A stretch of DNA of 64,000 nt from the NCBI RefSeq assembly GCF_003182255.1, contig NZ_QGTQ01000012.1, forward strand, positions 101,633 through 165,632, in the 5' to 3' direction. Below, one piece after another: positions 7,843-17,500 of this stretch. Under the pieces are notes generated by a model. It was not told the DNA's origin. It saw only the letters and a list, made by a program, of their open reading frames with translations, and ran no database searches. The stretch is from Paenibacillus cellulosilyticus. Lineage in GTDB: Bacteria > Bacillota > Bacilli > Paenibacillales > Paenibacillaceae. The stretch's first letter is position 1; each line of letters opens with the position of its first letter. A program made the position numbers and the translations under genes.

Positions 7843-8126
7843 TGCCAACGCTTGCCATGTACAAACAGGCAGTCAACACGGCATTTGAAGTGGTCGGTCT
7901 TGAGCGTAAGGTAGAGCTAACGCTTGCCGTCGTGGAAAAGGTCAAAGAAGACCCGGGCTTCGAACGGTTTACACTGCTGTTCGACGGACCAAGCGATGTG
8001 TTTCTTCCACAGCAGACGCTGCCGCTTTACCATGCGGATTTAGGGGAGCTTGATATTTTTGTCAGTCCGATCGGGCCAACAGCAAACGGTTACCGCTATG
8101 AGGCGATTTTTCATATGGCGATTTAG
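7839..8126 (+). CDS. DUF6916-like small protein
   Basis: About 95 residues, starting MMPTLAMYKQAVNTAF. Short strands (VELTLAVVEKV, FERFTLLFDGP, LPLYHADLGELDIFVSPIG, YRYEAIFHMA) match the small DUF6916 proteins that I associate with tail-collar/microcystin-dependent protein loci: 'F-x-L-L-F-x-G-P', 'Y-x-H-x-x-L-G' and a closing 'Y-E-A-I-F'. ATG 7839 overlaps the GNAT stop; GAGGGGGAGAG provides the ribosome site. Function unknown; possibly a chaperone or assembly partner of the collar proteins that follow 58 bases later. Confidence 0.6.
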   Translation: MMPTLAMYKQAVNTAFEVVGLERKVELTLAVVEKVKEDPGFERFTLLFDGPSDVFLPQQTLPLYHADLGELDIFVSPIGPTANGYRYEAIFHMAI

Positions 8127-8184
8127 CCGGTTAGCAAGCTGTAATGGAAATGTTAAACGAAATAATAGAAGGGAGTAGTGACAA

Positions 8185-8709
8185 ATGGCAAGTTCATATA
8201 TTGGCGAAATTCGAATGTTTGCCGGAAACTTCGCTCCTGCCGGATGGATGTTGTGTCAGGGGCAATCATTGGCGATATCGGAATATGAGGCTTTGTATGT
8301 GCTAATCGGAACGACTTACGGAGGCGACGGAGTATCGACCTTTGCATTGCCGAATTTGAGCGGCAGGGCTCCGATTCACATGGGAACGAATGCTTCTGGA
8401 GGTTCTACTTATGTGTTAGGTCAGAACGGCGGCACCGAGCAGGTAACGCTAACGACGAACCAAATCCCGGCGCATACCCATACCGTTCTTGGGCAGTCGG
8501 CACAGGGGAATACAAGTAATCCTAAGGATGCTTCGTTAGCGTCTTCCTCTCTTTCCTTTTATACGGAGGGGAATGCGGCTGTCAAAGGCCAAATGATGGC
8601 TGGTGCCATTGAACCGATTGGGAGCAGCCAGCCCCATAACAATATGATGCCATTCCTGAGCATCAACTTTATCATTTCATTATATGGAATATTTCCGACG
8701 CAATCCTAA
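8185..8709 (+). CDS. Phage tail-collar domain protein (microcystin-dependent protein type), copy 1
   Basis: 174 residues. It opens SYIGEIRMFAGNFAPAGWML-CQGQ, then YEALYVLIGTTYGGDG, FALPNLSGRAPIHMG, GQNGGTEQVTLTTNQIPAHT and ends SQPHNNMMPFLSINFIISLYG; every block is diagnostic of the tail-collar fold (MdpB-like). The H-x-H-x-V motif after IPAHTH is the conserved turn. In bacteria outside prophages such proteins occur in small tandem sets of unknown function. GAAGGGAGTAG precedes the ATG. The following two genes are paralogues in the same orientation. Confidence 0.9.
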   Translation: MASSYIGEIRMFAGNFAPAGWMLCQGQSLAISEYEALYVLIGTTYGGDGVSTFALPNLSGRAPIHMGTNASGGSTYVLGQNGGTEQVTLTTNQIPAHTHTVLGQSAQGNTSNPKDASLASSSLSFYTEGNAAVKGQMMAGAIEPIGSSQPHNNMMPFLSINFIISLYGIFPTQS

Positions 8710-8753
8710 AATCTATTTTTGTGTGAATCTTTAAGGGAAGGTGAAATTTAATA

Positions 8754-9260
8754 GTGAGCGACCCCTATGTTGGAGAAATCCGTGTGTTTCCATTTAATTT
8801 TGCGCCAAAAGGCTGGGCGTTTTGTAACGGGCAGACTTTGCAGATTAGCCAGTATCAGGCTTTGTATTCGCTATTGGGCACGACATACGGCGGCAACGGA
8901 CAAACGACTTTTGCGCTTCCAGATTTTCGCGGGCGCGTGCCGATGCATTTCGGCAATGGCGTTGTACTAGGTCAACAGGGCGGCGAAGAAAGCCACACAG
9001 TAACGACTCAGGAGCTTCCTGTACATAGTCATTTGCTGAAAGCATCGTCCTCCGGAGCAGCCGTCTCTTCGCCGCAAGGCGCAGTTTGGGCAGGCACCTC
9101 AGTCAGTGCTTATCACACGTCCGGACCGGGCAACGGCGGGCAATTGTCCCCTTCTACTATAGCGAGTACCGGGGGCACGCAGGCACATAACAACATGCAG
9201 CCTTATTTGACGCTTTCCTTTTGCATTTCTTTGCAAGGCACATATCCATCTCGAAGTTGA
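8754..9260 (+). CDS. Phage tail-collar domain protein, copy 2
   Basis: 168 residues, GTG start with AAGGGAAGGTG upstream. Same layout as copy 1: PYVGEIRVFPFNFAPKGWAF-CNGQ, QALYSLLGTTYGGNG, FALPDFRGRVPMHFG, QQGGEESHTVTTQELPVHSH, and the closing TQAHNNMQPYLTLSFCISLQG. The central variable loop (about residues 95-135) differs fully from copy 1, which is where a binding specificity would be expected if these act as fibres. Probably one transcript with copies 1 and 3. Confidence 0.9.
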   Translation: MSDPYVGEIRVFPFNFAPKGWAFCNGQTLQISQYQALYSLLGTTYGGNGQTTFALPDFRGRVPMHFGNGVVLGQQGGEESHTVTTQELPVHSHLLKASSSGAAVSSPQGAVWAGTSVSAYHTSGPGNGGQLSPSTIASTGGTQAHNNMQPYLTLSFCISLQGTYPSRS

Positions 9261-9276
9261 GGAAGGAGTATCCTGA

Positions 9277-9813
9277 ATGTCAGATCAATTTATAGCGGAG
9301 ATTCGGATGTTCGCCGGCAGCTTTGCGCCGCTAGGCTGGGCGTTTTGCAACGGGCAGACCCTGCCTATCGCGCAAAACACGGCATTGTTTTCGCTGATAG
9401 GCACTTACTATGGCGGGGACGGAAAAACCACCTTTGCGCTTCCGAACTTGCAGGGCACAGTACCTATTCAGCAAGGGCAAGGGCTGGGGCTCTCTGCACG
9501 TGTTATAGGCGAGTCTGGAGGCAATCAAACGGTAACGCTGCTTCAATCGGAAATTCCTTATCACTCGCATTCGTTGAATTACGGGGAAGCATCGGTGCCT
9601 CTGGAAGCGCCTGCTAACAGTCTCCCGACTGCGCCACAGGGCAGACGGGCTCCGCTTGCCTACATCACTGGCTTGACCAGCCAAAACACAGTCCATTTGC
9701 ACGCGAGTACGGTAGGCGCGGCGGGCGGCAGCAGTCCGCATAACAACATGCAGCCATATTTGGCGGTCAATTTTATTATTGCTTTGCAAGGAGATTTCCC
9801 AATGCGTGAATAG
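9277..9813 (+). CDS. Phage tail-collar domain protein, copy 3
   Basis: 178 residues with AGGAAGGAG upstream of ATG 9277. Motifs: IAEIRMFAGSFAPLGWAF-CNGQ, TALFSLIGTYYGGDG, FALPNLQGTVPIQQG, GNQTVTLLQSEIPYHSHSLN and the closing SPHNNMQPYLAVNFIIALQG. The variable middle loop again differs from its two neighbours. No phage head, tail-tube, baseplate, lysis or integrase gene is nearby, so this is a stand-alone cassette and not a prophage. It ends before a strong terminator at 9857. Confidence 0.9.
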   Translation: MSDQFIAEIRMFAGSFAPLGWAFCNGQTLPIAQNTALFSLIGTYYGGDGKTTFALPNLQGTVPIQQGQGLGLSARVIGESGGNQTVTLLQSEIPYHSHSLNYGEASVPLEAPANSLPTAPQGRRAPLAYITGLTSQNTVHLHASTVGAAGGSSPHNNMQPYLAVNFIIALQGDFPMRE

Positions 9814-9856
9814 GCTCGAATTGTATAGAAGAGTTAGTACATATGAACCCAACGAC

Positions 9857-9884
9857 AAAGGGAGCCCTAAGGCTCCCTTTATCG
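9857..9884. terminator. Terminator between the collar cassette and the aldo/keto reductase
   Basis: AAAGGGAGCC-CTAA-GGCTCCCTTT is a perfect 10-bp stem with a four-base loop (9857-9880) between convergent genes, suited to end both. Confidence 0.85.
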
Positions 9885-9885
9885 T

Positions 9886-10869
9886 TTAATACGGGCCGCG
9901 AATATGATCGCGAATCTGTTCCTCGTAAAATTGCCGCAGCCGCTCTTGTTCTTCTGCACTGAATGGCTTAGCAGTTAGTACACCGAGGTTATCCTCGACC
10001 TGTCGAACATTCTTGAATCCCGGGATAACGCATGTGATTTCCTTGAAATCCAGCAGCCAGCGGAGTGCGGCATGCGCCATATTGCCACGGCCTTCGGCAA
10101 TCCAGCCAAGCTGGGATGCAAGCTCAACGCCCTTGGCGAACGGCAACCCCGCGAATGTCTCGCCGACGTTGAACGCCGCGCCGTCGCGGTTGAAGTTTCG
10201 ATGATCCTCCGCTTCGAATGTTGACTCCGTCGTAAACTTGCCAGTCAAGAGGCCACTTGCGAGCGGCAACCGAACAAGCAGCCCGACGCCGCGCTCCTCC
10301 GCCCGTGGAAGCAGCTCCGAGATGGGCTTCTGCCGGAAGATGTTGAAAATGATTTGCAGCGCCTCTACACCGGATTTCTCCAGACAAAACAAACCTTCCT
10401 CGACCGTTTCCACACTGACACCGTAGGCGCGGATTTTGCCTTCCTGCTTCAGCTTGTCCAGCACCTCGAACACGGCGCCTTGCTTCAGAATCTCAAACGG
10501 CGCGCAGTGGATCTGATACAAGTCAATCGTATCACGCTCCAGCCGTTTCAAGCTGTCTTCGCACCATTGACGAACGCGCTGCTCGGAATAGGTTTCCGGG
10601 GCAAAAATATCCCCCTGGCGGCAAAACTTCGTCGCAATGTGAATTTTTTCTTCCTTGCCTTTCGTAGCGCGGGCAAGCAGCCGCTCGCTTTTACCATCGC
10701 CGTAGACGTCGGCTGTATCGAAAAAGTTAACGCCTTTTTCCATCGCCTTGTCCAGCGCGCGAAGCGATTCGGCTTCATTAGTCTGTCCCCATGAGCCTCC
10801 GATCGCCCATGTGCCAAAGCTGACCTCGCTCACCTGCAAGCCCGTTCTTCCAAGCGGACGTTTGTTCAT
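9886..10869 (-). CDS. Aldo/keto reductase
   Basis: 327 residues of the AKR (beta/alpha)8 family: RPLGRTGLQVSEVSFGTWAI at the N-terminus, the catalytic FFDTADVYGDGKSE (Asp and Tyr) near residue 50, IATKF (catalytic Lys) near 81, DLYQIHCA near 115 (catalytic His), and IPGFKNVRQVEDNLG at the end, which binds the NADPH phosphate. A broad carbonyl reductase for small aldehydes and ketones is expected; the physiological substrate is unknown. AGGAGG lies before the ATG (complement of 10867-10869). Monocistronic, divergent from the LRR gene. Confidence 0.9.
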   Translation of the reverse strand: MNKRPLGRTGLQVSEVSFGTWAIGGSWGQTNEAESLRALDKAMEKGVNFFDTADVYGDGKSERLLARATKGKEEKIHIATKFCRQGDIFAPETYSEQRVRQWCEDSLKRLERDTIDLYQIHCAPFEILKQGAVFEVLDKLKQEGKIRAYGVSVETVEEGLFCLEKSGVEALQIIFNIFRQKPISELLPRAEERGVGLLVRLPLASGLLTGKFTTESTFEAEDHRNFNRDGAAFNVGETFAGLPFAKGVELASQLGWIAEGRGNMAHAALRWLLDFKEITCVIPGFKNVRQVEDNLGVLTAKPFSAEEQERLRQFYEEQIRDHIRGPY

Positions 10870-11045
10870 ATGTATATCCTCCTTATGGAGCAGTCATTGT
10901 CCAACGATAGTATTGTAGCAAAAGAAGGGCAGCACGCGCCATGCATGAAACTTTTTATTGATCTAACGGGCAGGTCGAATTCCAGTTTGTGGTATTATGC
11001 CAATAAGGCTGTTATGTACTTTCTATGGAAATGGAGACACACAGG

Positions 11046-12080
11046 ATGAGAATGTATACAGACCCTAAAGGCGAAGCCTATGAGCAGATCGTTGATTTGG
11101 CGATAAGGAACTCGGAATGTTTTGTGCTCGGGGAGAAAATTCCGACTGATGAAGAGGGACGAGGCCAATACGCAAGTGTATTGGAAGTGTTAGAGCCTTA
11201 CCTGATAAAGACACTCGTCATTCCAAACCATGATATGAATGAGGTTATTCGAATAAGAGATACGTATCGCAGTCATGCCTTTTATACCGCGGGCACTTAC
11301 TATATGTATAGATGCTGCGAAGAAAGCGGTACTCTACTGAAGCAATTGGCAAACGGTTTGTCGGATTGGATATACCCTAGGTTTCCTGAAGACCTATGTT
11401 TCTTAAAAGAAGGAGGCGGAGATTACCTTTACTCGGTTGTTCATGAACGGATGTATGGTATGGATGTAACAGAGGAAGAAGCAATCGAACTAATGGAACG
11501 AGTGACAGGGATTTTCATACAATTAAAGGCTCATCGGGATCTGGATCGTCTGCTGGATGATGCGATTAAGCATAAAACCGACTGGCTTTATATAAGTGGA
11601 CATGGGCTCACGGAGCTGCCTGATCGAATTCGGGAGCTTACAGAATTGCGTGAGCTTCAAATTTTTGAACAGGATCTTTATCGTCTACCCGAAGCGTTGT
11701 TCGAGTTAAGCAAGCTGGAACGCTTGAGAATCGAGACAGCAGATCTAGAGAACATACCTTCATCCATAGCCAAGTTAAAAAATCTGAGAGAGCTTAGCAT
11801 TCATTGTGGCAGCTCGGATCGGCCGACTCCCGATTATCGGATCAAGCCGAAGGAAGAGATCAGCTTAAACCGCATCCCTCCGGAGATTGGAGAGCTGGAA
11901 CAACTGGAGCAGCTTACGATTCGATACACCTCGATCCATGAGCTGCCGCGAGAGCTAGAGAAGCTGAAGCATCTGCGAATACTGGACCTGGGTATGGGTA
12001 TGATCAATCGGAAGCCTAAGTTCCTCTATGGTATGAAACAGCTGGAATTCATGAATGTGTCGCAGGATTTTAATCATTAA
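11046..12080 (+). CDS. Leucine-rich-repeat protein
   Basis: About 344 residues. The first 180 are a mixed alpha/beta domain I do not recognise (EAYEQIVDLAIRNSECFVLG, TLVIPNHDMNEVIRIRDTYR). From about residue 185 come five or six leucine-rich repeats of bacterial type: LPDRIRELTELRELQIFEQD, LPEALFELSKLERLRIETAD, IPSSIAKLKNLRELSIHCG, IPPEIGELEQLEQLTIRYTS, LPRELEKLKHLRILDLG. No signal peptide or anchor, so probably cytosolic. Start is uncertain: ATGs at 11025, 11031 and 11046 are in frame; GGAG nine bases before 11046 favours the last. LRR proteins usually mediate protein contacts; partner unknown. Confidence 0.7.
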   Translation: MRMYTDPKGEAYEQIVDLAIRNSECFVLGEKIPTDEEGRGQYASVLEVLEPYLIKTLVIPNHDMNEVIRIRDTYRSHAFYTAGTYYMYRCCEESGTLLKQLANGLSDWIYPRFPEDLCFLKEGGGDYLYSVVHERMYGMDVTEEEAIELMERVTGIFIQLKAHRDLDRLLDDAIKHKTDWLYISGHGLTELPDRIRELTELRELQIFEQDLYRLPEALFELSKLERLRIETADLENIPSSIAKLKNLRELSIHCGSSDRPTPDYRIKPKEEISLNRIPPEIGELEQLEQLTIRYTSIHELPRELEKLKHLRILDLGMGMINRKPKFLYGMKQLEFMNVSQDFNH

Positions 12081-12208
12081 TAGGGGGGCAGACCATGCAA
12101 GACAGCGAATTGTATGTTTATTACATTGCAACGAGCTTCCTTAGTTAGTGGTTATCGGAATTATCGAAGTAGTAGAAATTATAGATGAATATACTTCATA
12201 GCCATATA

Positions 12209-12255
12209 AAAGCGGCCTGCATATCAGTGATAAATCACCAATGTGCAGGCCGCTT
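12209..12255. terminator. Terminator between LRR and LLM oxidoreductase genes
   Basis: AAGCGGCCTGCA (12210-12221) pairs perfectly with TGCAGGCCGCTT (12243-12254) around a 21-base loop that itself holds GTGAT/ATCAC. It separates two convergent genes. Confidence 0.8.
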
Positions 12256-12270
12256 ACATATTCAATTAGA

Positions 12271-13275
12271 TTATCCTTGCATGCCGAATACTTCTGCAAC
12301 GAGCTGGAACGAGCGAATGCGCGCTTCGAAGCTGTGCGTATTCGTTACGATCATGAGCTCATCGGCGTCCATTCGTTCTTTGATGGCTTCCAGCTTTTGC
12401 TTAACGATGTCAGGTGTACCAACGATCATATTGCTGCGGCGTCCGTTAAGAAACTCAATATCGATCTCATCGTAAGGATAAGCTTCAGCCGTCTCAACAG
12501 AAGGGAAGTAGTCGAGTCTGCCACCACGATGAAGCATTAGGAAGAATAGAGAAGTGCTCTTAGCAATTCGTTCTGCTTCTTCTTCTGTATCTGCGCAAAA
12601 TACAGCAACGGCCGCGAGTGCGTTCGGTTTGTCGTTGAACGAAGAAGGCTGGAAATTCGCACGGTAGCCGCGAATTGCTTCTTCGCCGCCTGGCACACCG
12701 AAGAACTGTGCGAAGCCGAAGCCAAGGCCAAGCCTCGCCGCAATGCGCGCGCTCTCGAAGCTGGAGCCAAGCAGCCACAGCTCTGGCACGGTCTCAAGTA
12801 CAGGCGCCGCTAACAAGCCTGGGTACGCATGCGTTGGACCTGTCTCATCGTGCAGATAAGCAATCAGATCCGCCACCTGCTGCGGGTAGCGGTCAACGGT
12901 CGTGAATTTGCCTTCTTGCAGAGCACGAGTGGAGAGAGGCATACCACCTGGAGCGCGGCCGAGACCGATATCAATCCGGCCAGGATGAAGCGCCTCAAGC
13001 AAGCGGAAGTTCTCCGCTACTTTATACGCGCTATAATGCGGCAGCATGACGCCGCCTGAGCCAAGGCGAATGCGCTTCGTATGCGCGGCCAGATGAGCGA
13101 TTAATACTTCAGGACTGGAGTGCGCGAGCGCTCTCGTTGCATGATGTTCGGATACCCAATACCGATGGAAGCCGAGTCGATCAGCCTCCTGTGCAAGCTG
13201 TGTTGTTTCCGTTAAAGCAATTTTGGCGTTTTTCCCTTCGCCGATATGGGATTGGTCGAGTACGCTTAGCTTCAT
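12271..13275 (-). CDS. LLM class flavin-dependent oxidoreductase (luciferase-like)
   Basis: 334 residues. The N-terminus reads LSVLDQSHIGEGKNAKIAL, followed by GFHRYWVSEHHATRALAHSS, RIRLGSGGVMLPHYSAYKVA, GRIDIGLGRAPGG and ELWLLGSSFESARIAARLGL; these are the standard blocks of the single-component bacterial luciferase-like family (group that includes YhbW). It would use reduced FMN for oxygenation of an unknown small molecule. The ribosome site GAGGAG is 10 bases before the ATG. It lies 22 bases downstream of xerS on the same strand, so the two may share a transcript. Confidence 0.9.
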   Translation of the reverse strand: MKLSVLDQSHIGEGKNAKIALTETTQLAQEADRLGFHRYWVSEHHATRALAHSSPEVLIAHLAAHTKRIRLGSGGVMLPHYSAYKVAENFRLLEALHPGRIDIGLGRAPGGMPLSTRALQEGKFTTVDRYPQQVADLIAYLHDETGPTHAYPGLLAAPVLETVPELWLLGSSFESARIAARLGLGFGFAQFFGVPGGEEAIRGYRANFQPSSFNDKPNALAAVAVFCADTEEEAERIAKSTSLFFLMLHRGGRLDYFPSVETAEAYPYDEIDIEFLNGRRSNMIVGTPDIVKQKLEAIKERMDADELMIVTNTHSFEARIRSFQLVAEVFGMQG

Positions 13276-13297
13276 GGTGTATTCTCCTCATTTCTGC

Positions 13298-14374
13298 TTA
13301 CGAGTTATGGTCGATTGCTTCAGCCATCGTACGGTCAGTCAGATGGGCATAGATTTGCGTCGTCTCAGGGGACGAGTGGCCTAGCTGTTCTTGCGTTTTA
13401 TAGATATCATTGCGTAAATAATAGTCAGTTGCAAATGAGTGCCGCAGCTTATGCACCGAGAGATAAGGCTTGCCGAACCGTTTAGCGTATTTGATCACCA
13501 TCTCTTGAATAGCCCGCTTCGTCATGCGCGAGCCTTCCTTCTTACCGTTCGCAATAGCGAGGAAGAAAGCTTTTTCCCGTTTCGGCGCGTTATAGGACGT
13601 ATCCCGGATTTGCAAATAACTGGTCAGTTCGTCAACTGCGTCTTGACGGAAGTAGACGGGCGTTTTGAACGTATCGTCATTTTTACCTTTACGGAATACA
13701 TAAGTCAGCTTCTTCTTCAGGTCAATATCATCGACATTCAGATTCACAACCTCAGAGACCCGGAGGCCGGAGTGCAAAATGAGGCTGATAATGCACGTAT
13801 CGCGAATACGGTTCAGCTGATAGCTGTACAATGCCTGCTTGTTCGTCGCCACATCATGCTCATAGTCATGACTTACATAGGCGAGGAAAGAGGAGATTTC
13901 TTCCTCCTGCAGCAGCTTACCTTCGAGCTTGGCCGCAGTATCCTTCGGCTTATGCGTCCGCTTGATTGATACCTTGGCCATAACATTCCGTTTGAGAAGC
14001 GGGTAAAAGTTTTCGTCCTCCGCAATCTGGCTCAAATAGTGGAACAACGAACGGAGCGAGGACAGCTTGCGAGTGACGGATACACGCTTATTGTTGTGCT
14101 CAACTCTCGTCATCAAGAACATACGGAACGCATCGATGCTGTCCATATGGAGACGTTCCAGCTCCTCGAGCTTAATATCTTTGATCGCAGGGCCTTCTGC
14201 AAGTCCTTCCGCCAGCAGGTAGGAGAAAAAGGTATCATAATCGCGCACATACTCCAGCAGCGAAGAGGGCGATAGGTCAGGCAGCTTGAACTGAATGAAT
14301 TTGTCGACATACCAAGGCATGAGCGGCACTTTCCGATCCAGCTCTTGGCGGTCTTTAATCTTAATGACGTTCAT
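13298..14374 (-). CDS. xerS: Tyrosine recombinase XerS
   Basis: 358 residues, the size and start (WYVDKFIQFKLPDLSPSSLL) of XerS-type recombinases, which are longer than XerC/XerD. The catalytic set is visible: Arg in LHSGLRVSEVVNL (about residue 200), Lys in the beta-hairpin FRKGKND, His-x-x-Arg in HKLRHSFATD (about 313), His in LGHSSPETTQ and the Tyr nucleophile in IYAHLT (about 346). XerS resolves chromosome dimers as a single recombinase at a dif site in streptococci and relatives. No matching dif-like site was recognised beside the gene. The ATG has AAGGAG 12 bases upstream. Confidence 0.85.
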   Translation of the reverse strand: MNVIKIKDRQELDRKVPLMPWYVDKFIQFKLPDLSPSSLLEYVRDYDTFFSYLLAEGLAEGPAIKDIKLEELERLHMDSIDAFRMFLMTRVEHNNKRVSVTRKLSSLRSLFHYLSQIAEDENFYPLLKRNVMAKVSIKRTHKPKDTAAKLEGKLLQEEEISSFLAYVSHDYEHDVATNKQALYSYQLNRIRDTCIISLILHSGLRVSEVVNLNVDDIDLKKKLTYVFRKGKNDDTFKTPVYFRQDAVDELTSYLQIRDTSYNAPKREKAFFLAIANGKKEGSRMTKRAIQEMVIKYAKRFGKPYLSVHKLRHSFATDYYLRNDIYKTQEQLGHSSPETTQIYAHLTDRTMAEAIDHNS

Positions 14375-14518
14375 GTCGGTGGTCAGCTCCTTGCTATGGA
14401 GAGTTGGTCAGCAGCATCGTGTCTCACTCGTAATCTTTACCATTATACGCCCGCTTCACAGGGGAGAACAAGTATTCGATAATCGGAGACGAACGTCATG
14501 GATTGAACAGCCGCCAAC

Positions 14519-14527
14519 TGGTATAAT
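14519..14527 (+). promoter_or_regulatory. Extended -10 promoter of the lhr-like operon
   Basis: TGGTATAAT (TGn plus a consensus TATAAT) lies 36 bases before the TTG start at 14564. No good -35 hexamer is found at 16-18 bases, as is common for extended -10 promoters. Confidence 0.5.
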
Positions 14528-14563
14528 TAAGGAGAATAAGTATTAGCAGGAGCTGATCATCCG

Positions 14564-17500
14564 TTGAACAACTCGCCGCTTCACACGTTTCACCCTGTTA
14601 TTGCTGATTGGTTCAGCGGAACGTTCGGTCAGCCGACCGATGTGCAGACTCGCGCTTGGGCGTCGATCCAAGCTGGTCGGCATACGTTAATTGCAGCGCC
14701 TACTGGATCAGGCAAGACGCTGGCTGCGATGCTGCCATGTCTGAATAACGTTGTTACAACAAAAATACAAACGGCCAAGCCTCGTGCCGGTGTTAAGGTG
14801 TTATACCTATCGCCGCTGAAAGCGCTTAATAATGACGTGCATTACAATCTCGTTTCTTTCATCGAAGCGATTGACCGCAGCGCGGCGCAGCGGGAGCCGG
14901 GCTGGCCGGGTATTCGCTGCGCGGTTCGAACTGGCGATACGCCGTCGTCCCAGCGAGCGTCAATGGCGAAGCGGCCTCCCGATGTGCTGCTCACTACACC
15001 GGAATCTCTCTATATTCTGCTGACTTCCGAGCAGGGGCGAGCAATGCTGCGTACCGTTCAGTACGTTGTCGTCGATGAGATCCATGACCTTGCGTCGGAT
15101 AAGCGTGGTTCACATTTATCGCTATCATTAGAAAGGCTCGCGGACTTGTGCGATCAGCCGTTTCAACGCATTGGTGTATCGGCGACGCAGAAGCCGATGT
15201 GGCGTGTTGCTCGTTTCTTAGGCGGCTGGGAGCCAGCACTAAGCGGACAGACTAACGTTTCTATTGAATTGCCGTCCGATGCGGATGCGGATGAGAAGGC
15301 TCCGCACCCGCTGGGCTATGTGCCAAGGCAGGTCGATATTATCGAGAGTGTCATGACGAAGGCGATGCAGGTGCTCGTGACGATGCCGGACTTGTCCAAG
15401 CCGATGACGACTCGCGAAGCGGTATGGCAGCCGTTGCTTGAGCGATTGTTTTCTCTGATGGAGGGCTGCCGGACGGTGCTGATATTCGTCAACAGCCGTC
15501 GATTGTGCGAGCGCGTTTGTCTAAGGCTGAATGACGCCGCAGGTTACGAACTAAGCCGAGCGCATCATGGCAGCCTTGCTAAGGAGCGGCGGCTTGAAGC
15601 CGAGCGGATGCTGAAGTCCGGCGAGCTGCGCTGCATCGTCGCAACTTCATCGCTTGAGCTTGGTATCGATGTCGGTCACGTGGATCTTGTCATTCAGATT
15701 GATCCACCGTTTGATGCCGCATCCGGTATTCAGCGTATCGGCCGCGCCGGTCACTCGGTCGGAGATGTCAGCAGAGGAGCGATCATCGTACGGCACCGTG
15801 GTGCATTGGCGGAGTCTGCCGTGCTTGCCAAGCTTGTTGCGGAGCGTGAGATTGAGCCGATTCAGATTCCACGACATCCACTTGATGTGCTCTCGCAGCA
15901 TACGGTATCGATGGTGGCGGGCGGAGAATGGACGACGACGAAGCTTTATCAGCTCGTCACTCGGAGCGATACCTTCCGGCTAATTCCTTATACGAGATTG
16001 CTAGCGATGCTTCAGGTGTTGAGCGGGTTCTATCCGTTCGCACGACCGCTGCTCGATTGGAATCGAGATACCGATGTTCTGGCTGGGCGGCGAAGCAGTG
16101 GCATTGCAGCATTGACCGGAGCAGGGACTATTCCGAGCAGCTCGGCATTTCCTGTTCACCATCTGGAGAGCCGCGTTCATCTTGGAGAGCTTGACGAGGA
16201 ATATGTGCACGAGAGCAATGTCGGAGATGTGTTCCAGCTTGGCACGAATAGCTGGATGATCCGCCGCATTGACCGCGACCGTGTGTATGTGACGGAAGCG
16301 GCCAACAGCTTCAGTGAGATTCCGTTCTGGCGCAATGAAGCAGGCGGACGATCATCGGAGCTGGGTATGAAGATTGGTGCTTTTGTACGGGAGCTTGAAG
16401 AGCGACTAATGATAGATTCGAGCGATGATGTGGACCAATCGTTCACTGAAGAGGATCAGACCTTCGTACGCACCGTTACCGAAAGTCAGACAGCAGAGTG
16501 GCTGATGAGCGCTTATCGAATGGATGCCAAATCCGCATATAGTCTGATTGACTATGCTAACCACCAACATTCATTTTGCGGGCTGCCAACCGATCGGCGT
16601 ATTATTGTCGAGCATTACCAGGACGTTTCGAACAAGACGCATGTCATCATCCATAACTGGCTTGGCAGACGGCTGAACCGGACATGGCTGCTTGCGATCG
16701 AGCGCCAGTTCGAGCAGCTGCTGCCATACCGATTGTACGGCAATGCGAAGGATAACGGCATTGAGTTCGTACTGTCAGAATGGGATCCTTCGTGGCTGCA
16801 GTCGATCTGGCATGTAACGCCAGGCAATGTGGAGCCGTTAATCATGGACGCGATCACGGGCTCGCCGCTGCTTGCAATTGCGTTCCGTCATCTGGCCGAA
16901 ACATCACTGCTGCTATCGCGAAGCTTCACGCGGACGCCGCTATGGCAGAAGCGGCTTCGCAGCGAAGAGCTGTTAAAGGAAGCGATGCCGTATGCATCGC
17001 AGTTCCCATTCTTAGATGAAGCGATGCGGGAGTGCCTCAATCGGTTTCTCGATGTGGACGGCTTGCAGAAGGTGCTTACGGCCATTGGATCGGGTGAGGT
17101 TGCATTCGATATCCGTGAGACACAGTACCCGTCTCCGATGGCGACTCAGTTCATTGCGGAATACGTGAATATGCGTATTTATGAAGGGGATGGGCTGGAC
17201 GATACCATTCGGATGCAGCTGCTGAATGTGAGTCGTGAGCTTGCCGGAAGCGTGTTTGGCGAGGATGCTGTTCGGGGCGCGGTGACGCCGGAGCTGCTGG
17301 AAGCTGAACGTCGGAGGATGACAGAGCTTGCTGGACAGTTATCCACGTCAGACGATGTGCTAACGCTGCTGAAGCAGCGCGGCGATATGGGAACGGACGA
17401 GCTCGTGAAAGCTGGCGGCGAGTCGGTACTCCCACTGATCGCGGAGCTATGCGAGCGTGGTGCAATCGTGCAGGTCGAGCTCGGTCATGCGGATGCGGAC

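Noticed and set aside
7351..9813. Prophage or tailocin remnant
   Set aside because: Only tail-collar proteins are present; no capsid, tail tube, baseplate, lysis or integrase gene is near, and these genes are a known stand-alone type.
12095..12148. 17-codon ORF behind GGGGGG after the LRR gene
   Set aside because: Reads MQDSELYVYYIATSF then stops; may be a gene remnant but nothing supports a product.
14375..14563. dif-like site beside xerS
   Set aside because: No inverted-arm sequence resembling the streptococcal-type dif was recognised in the flanks.
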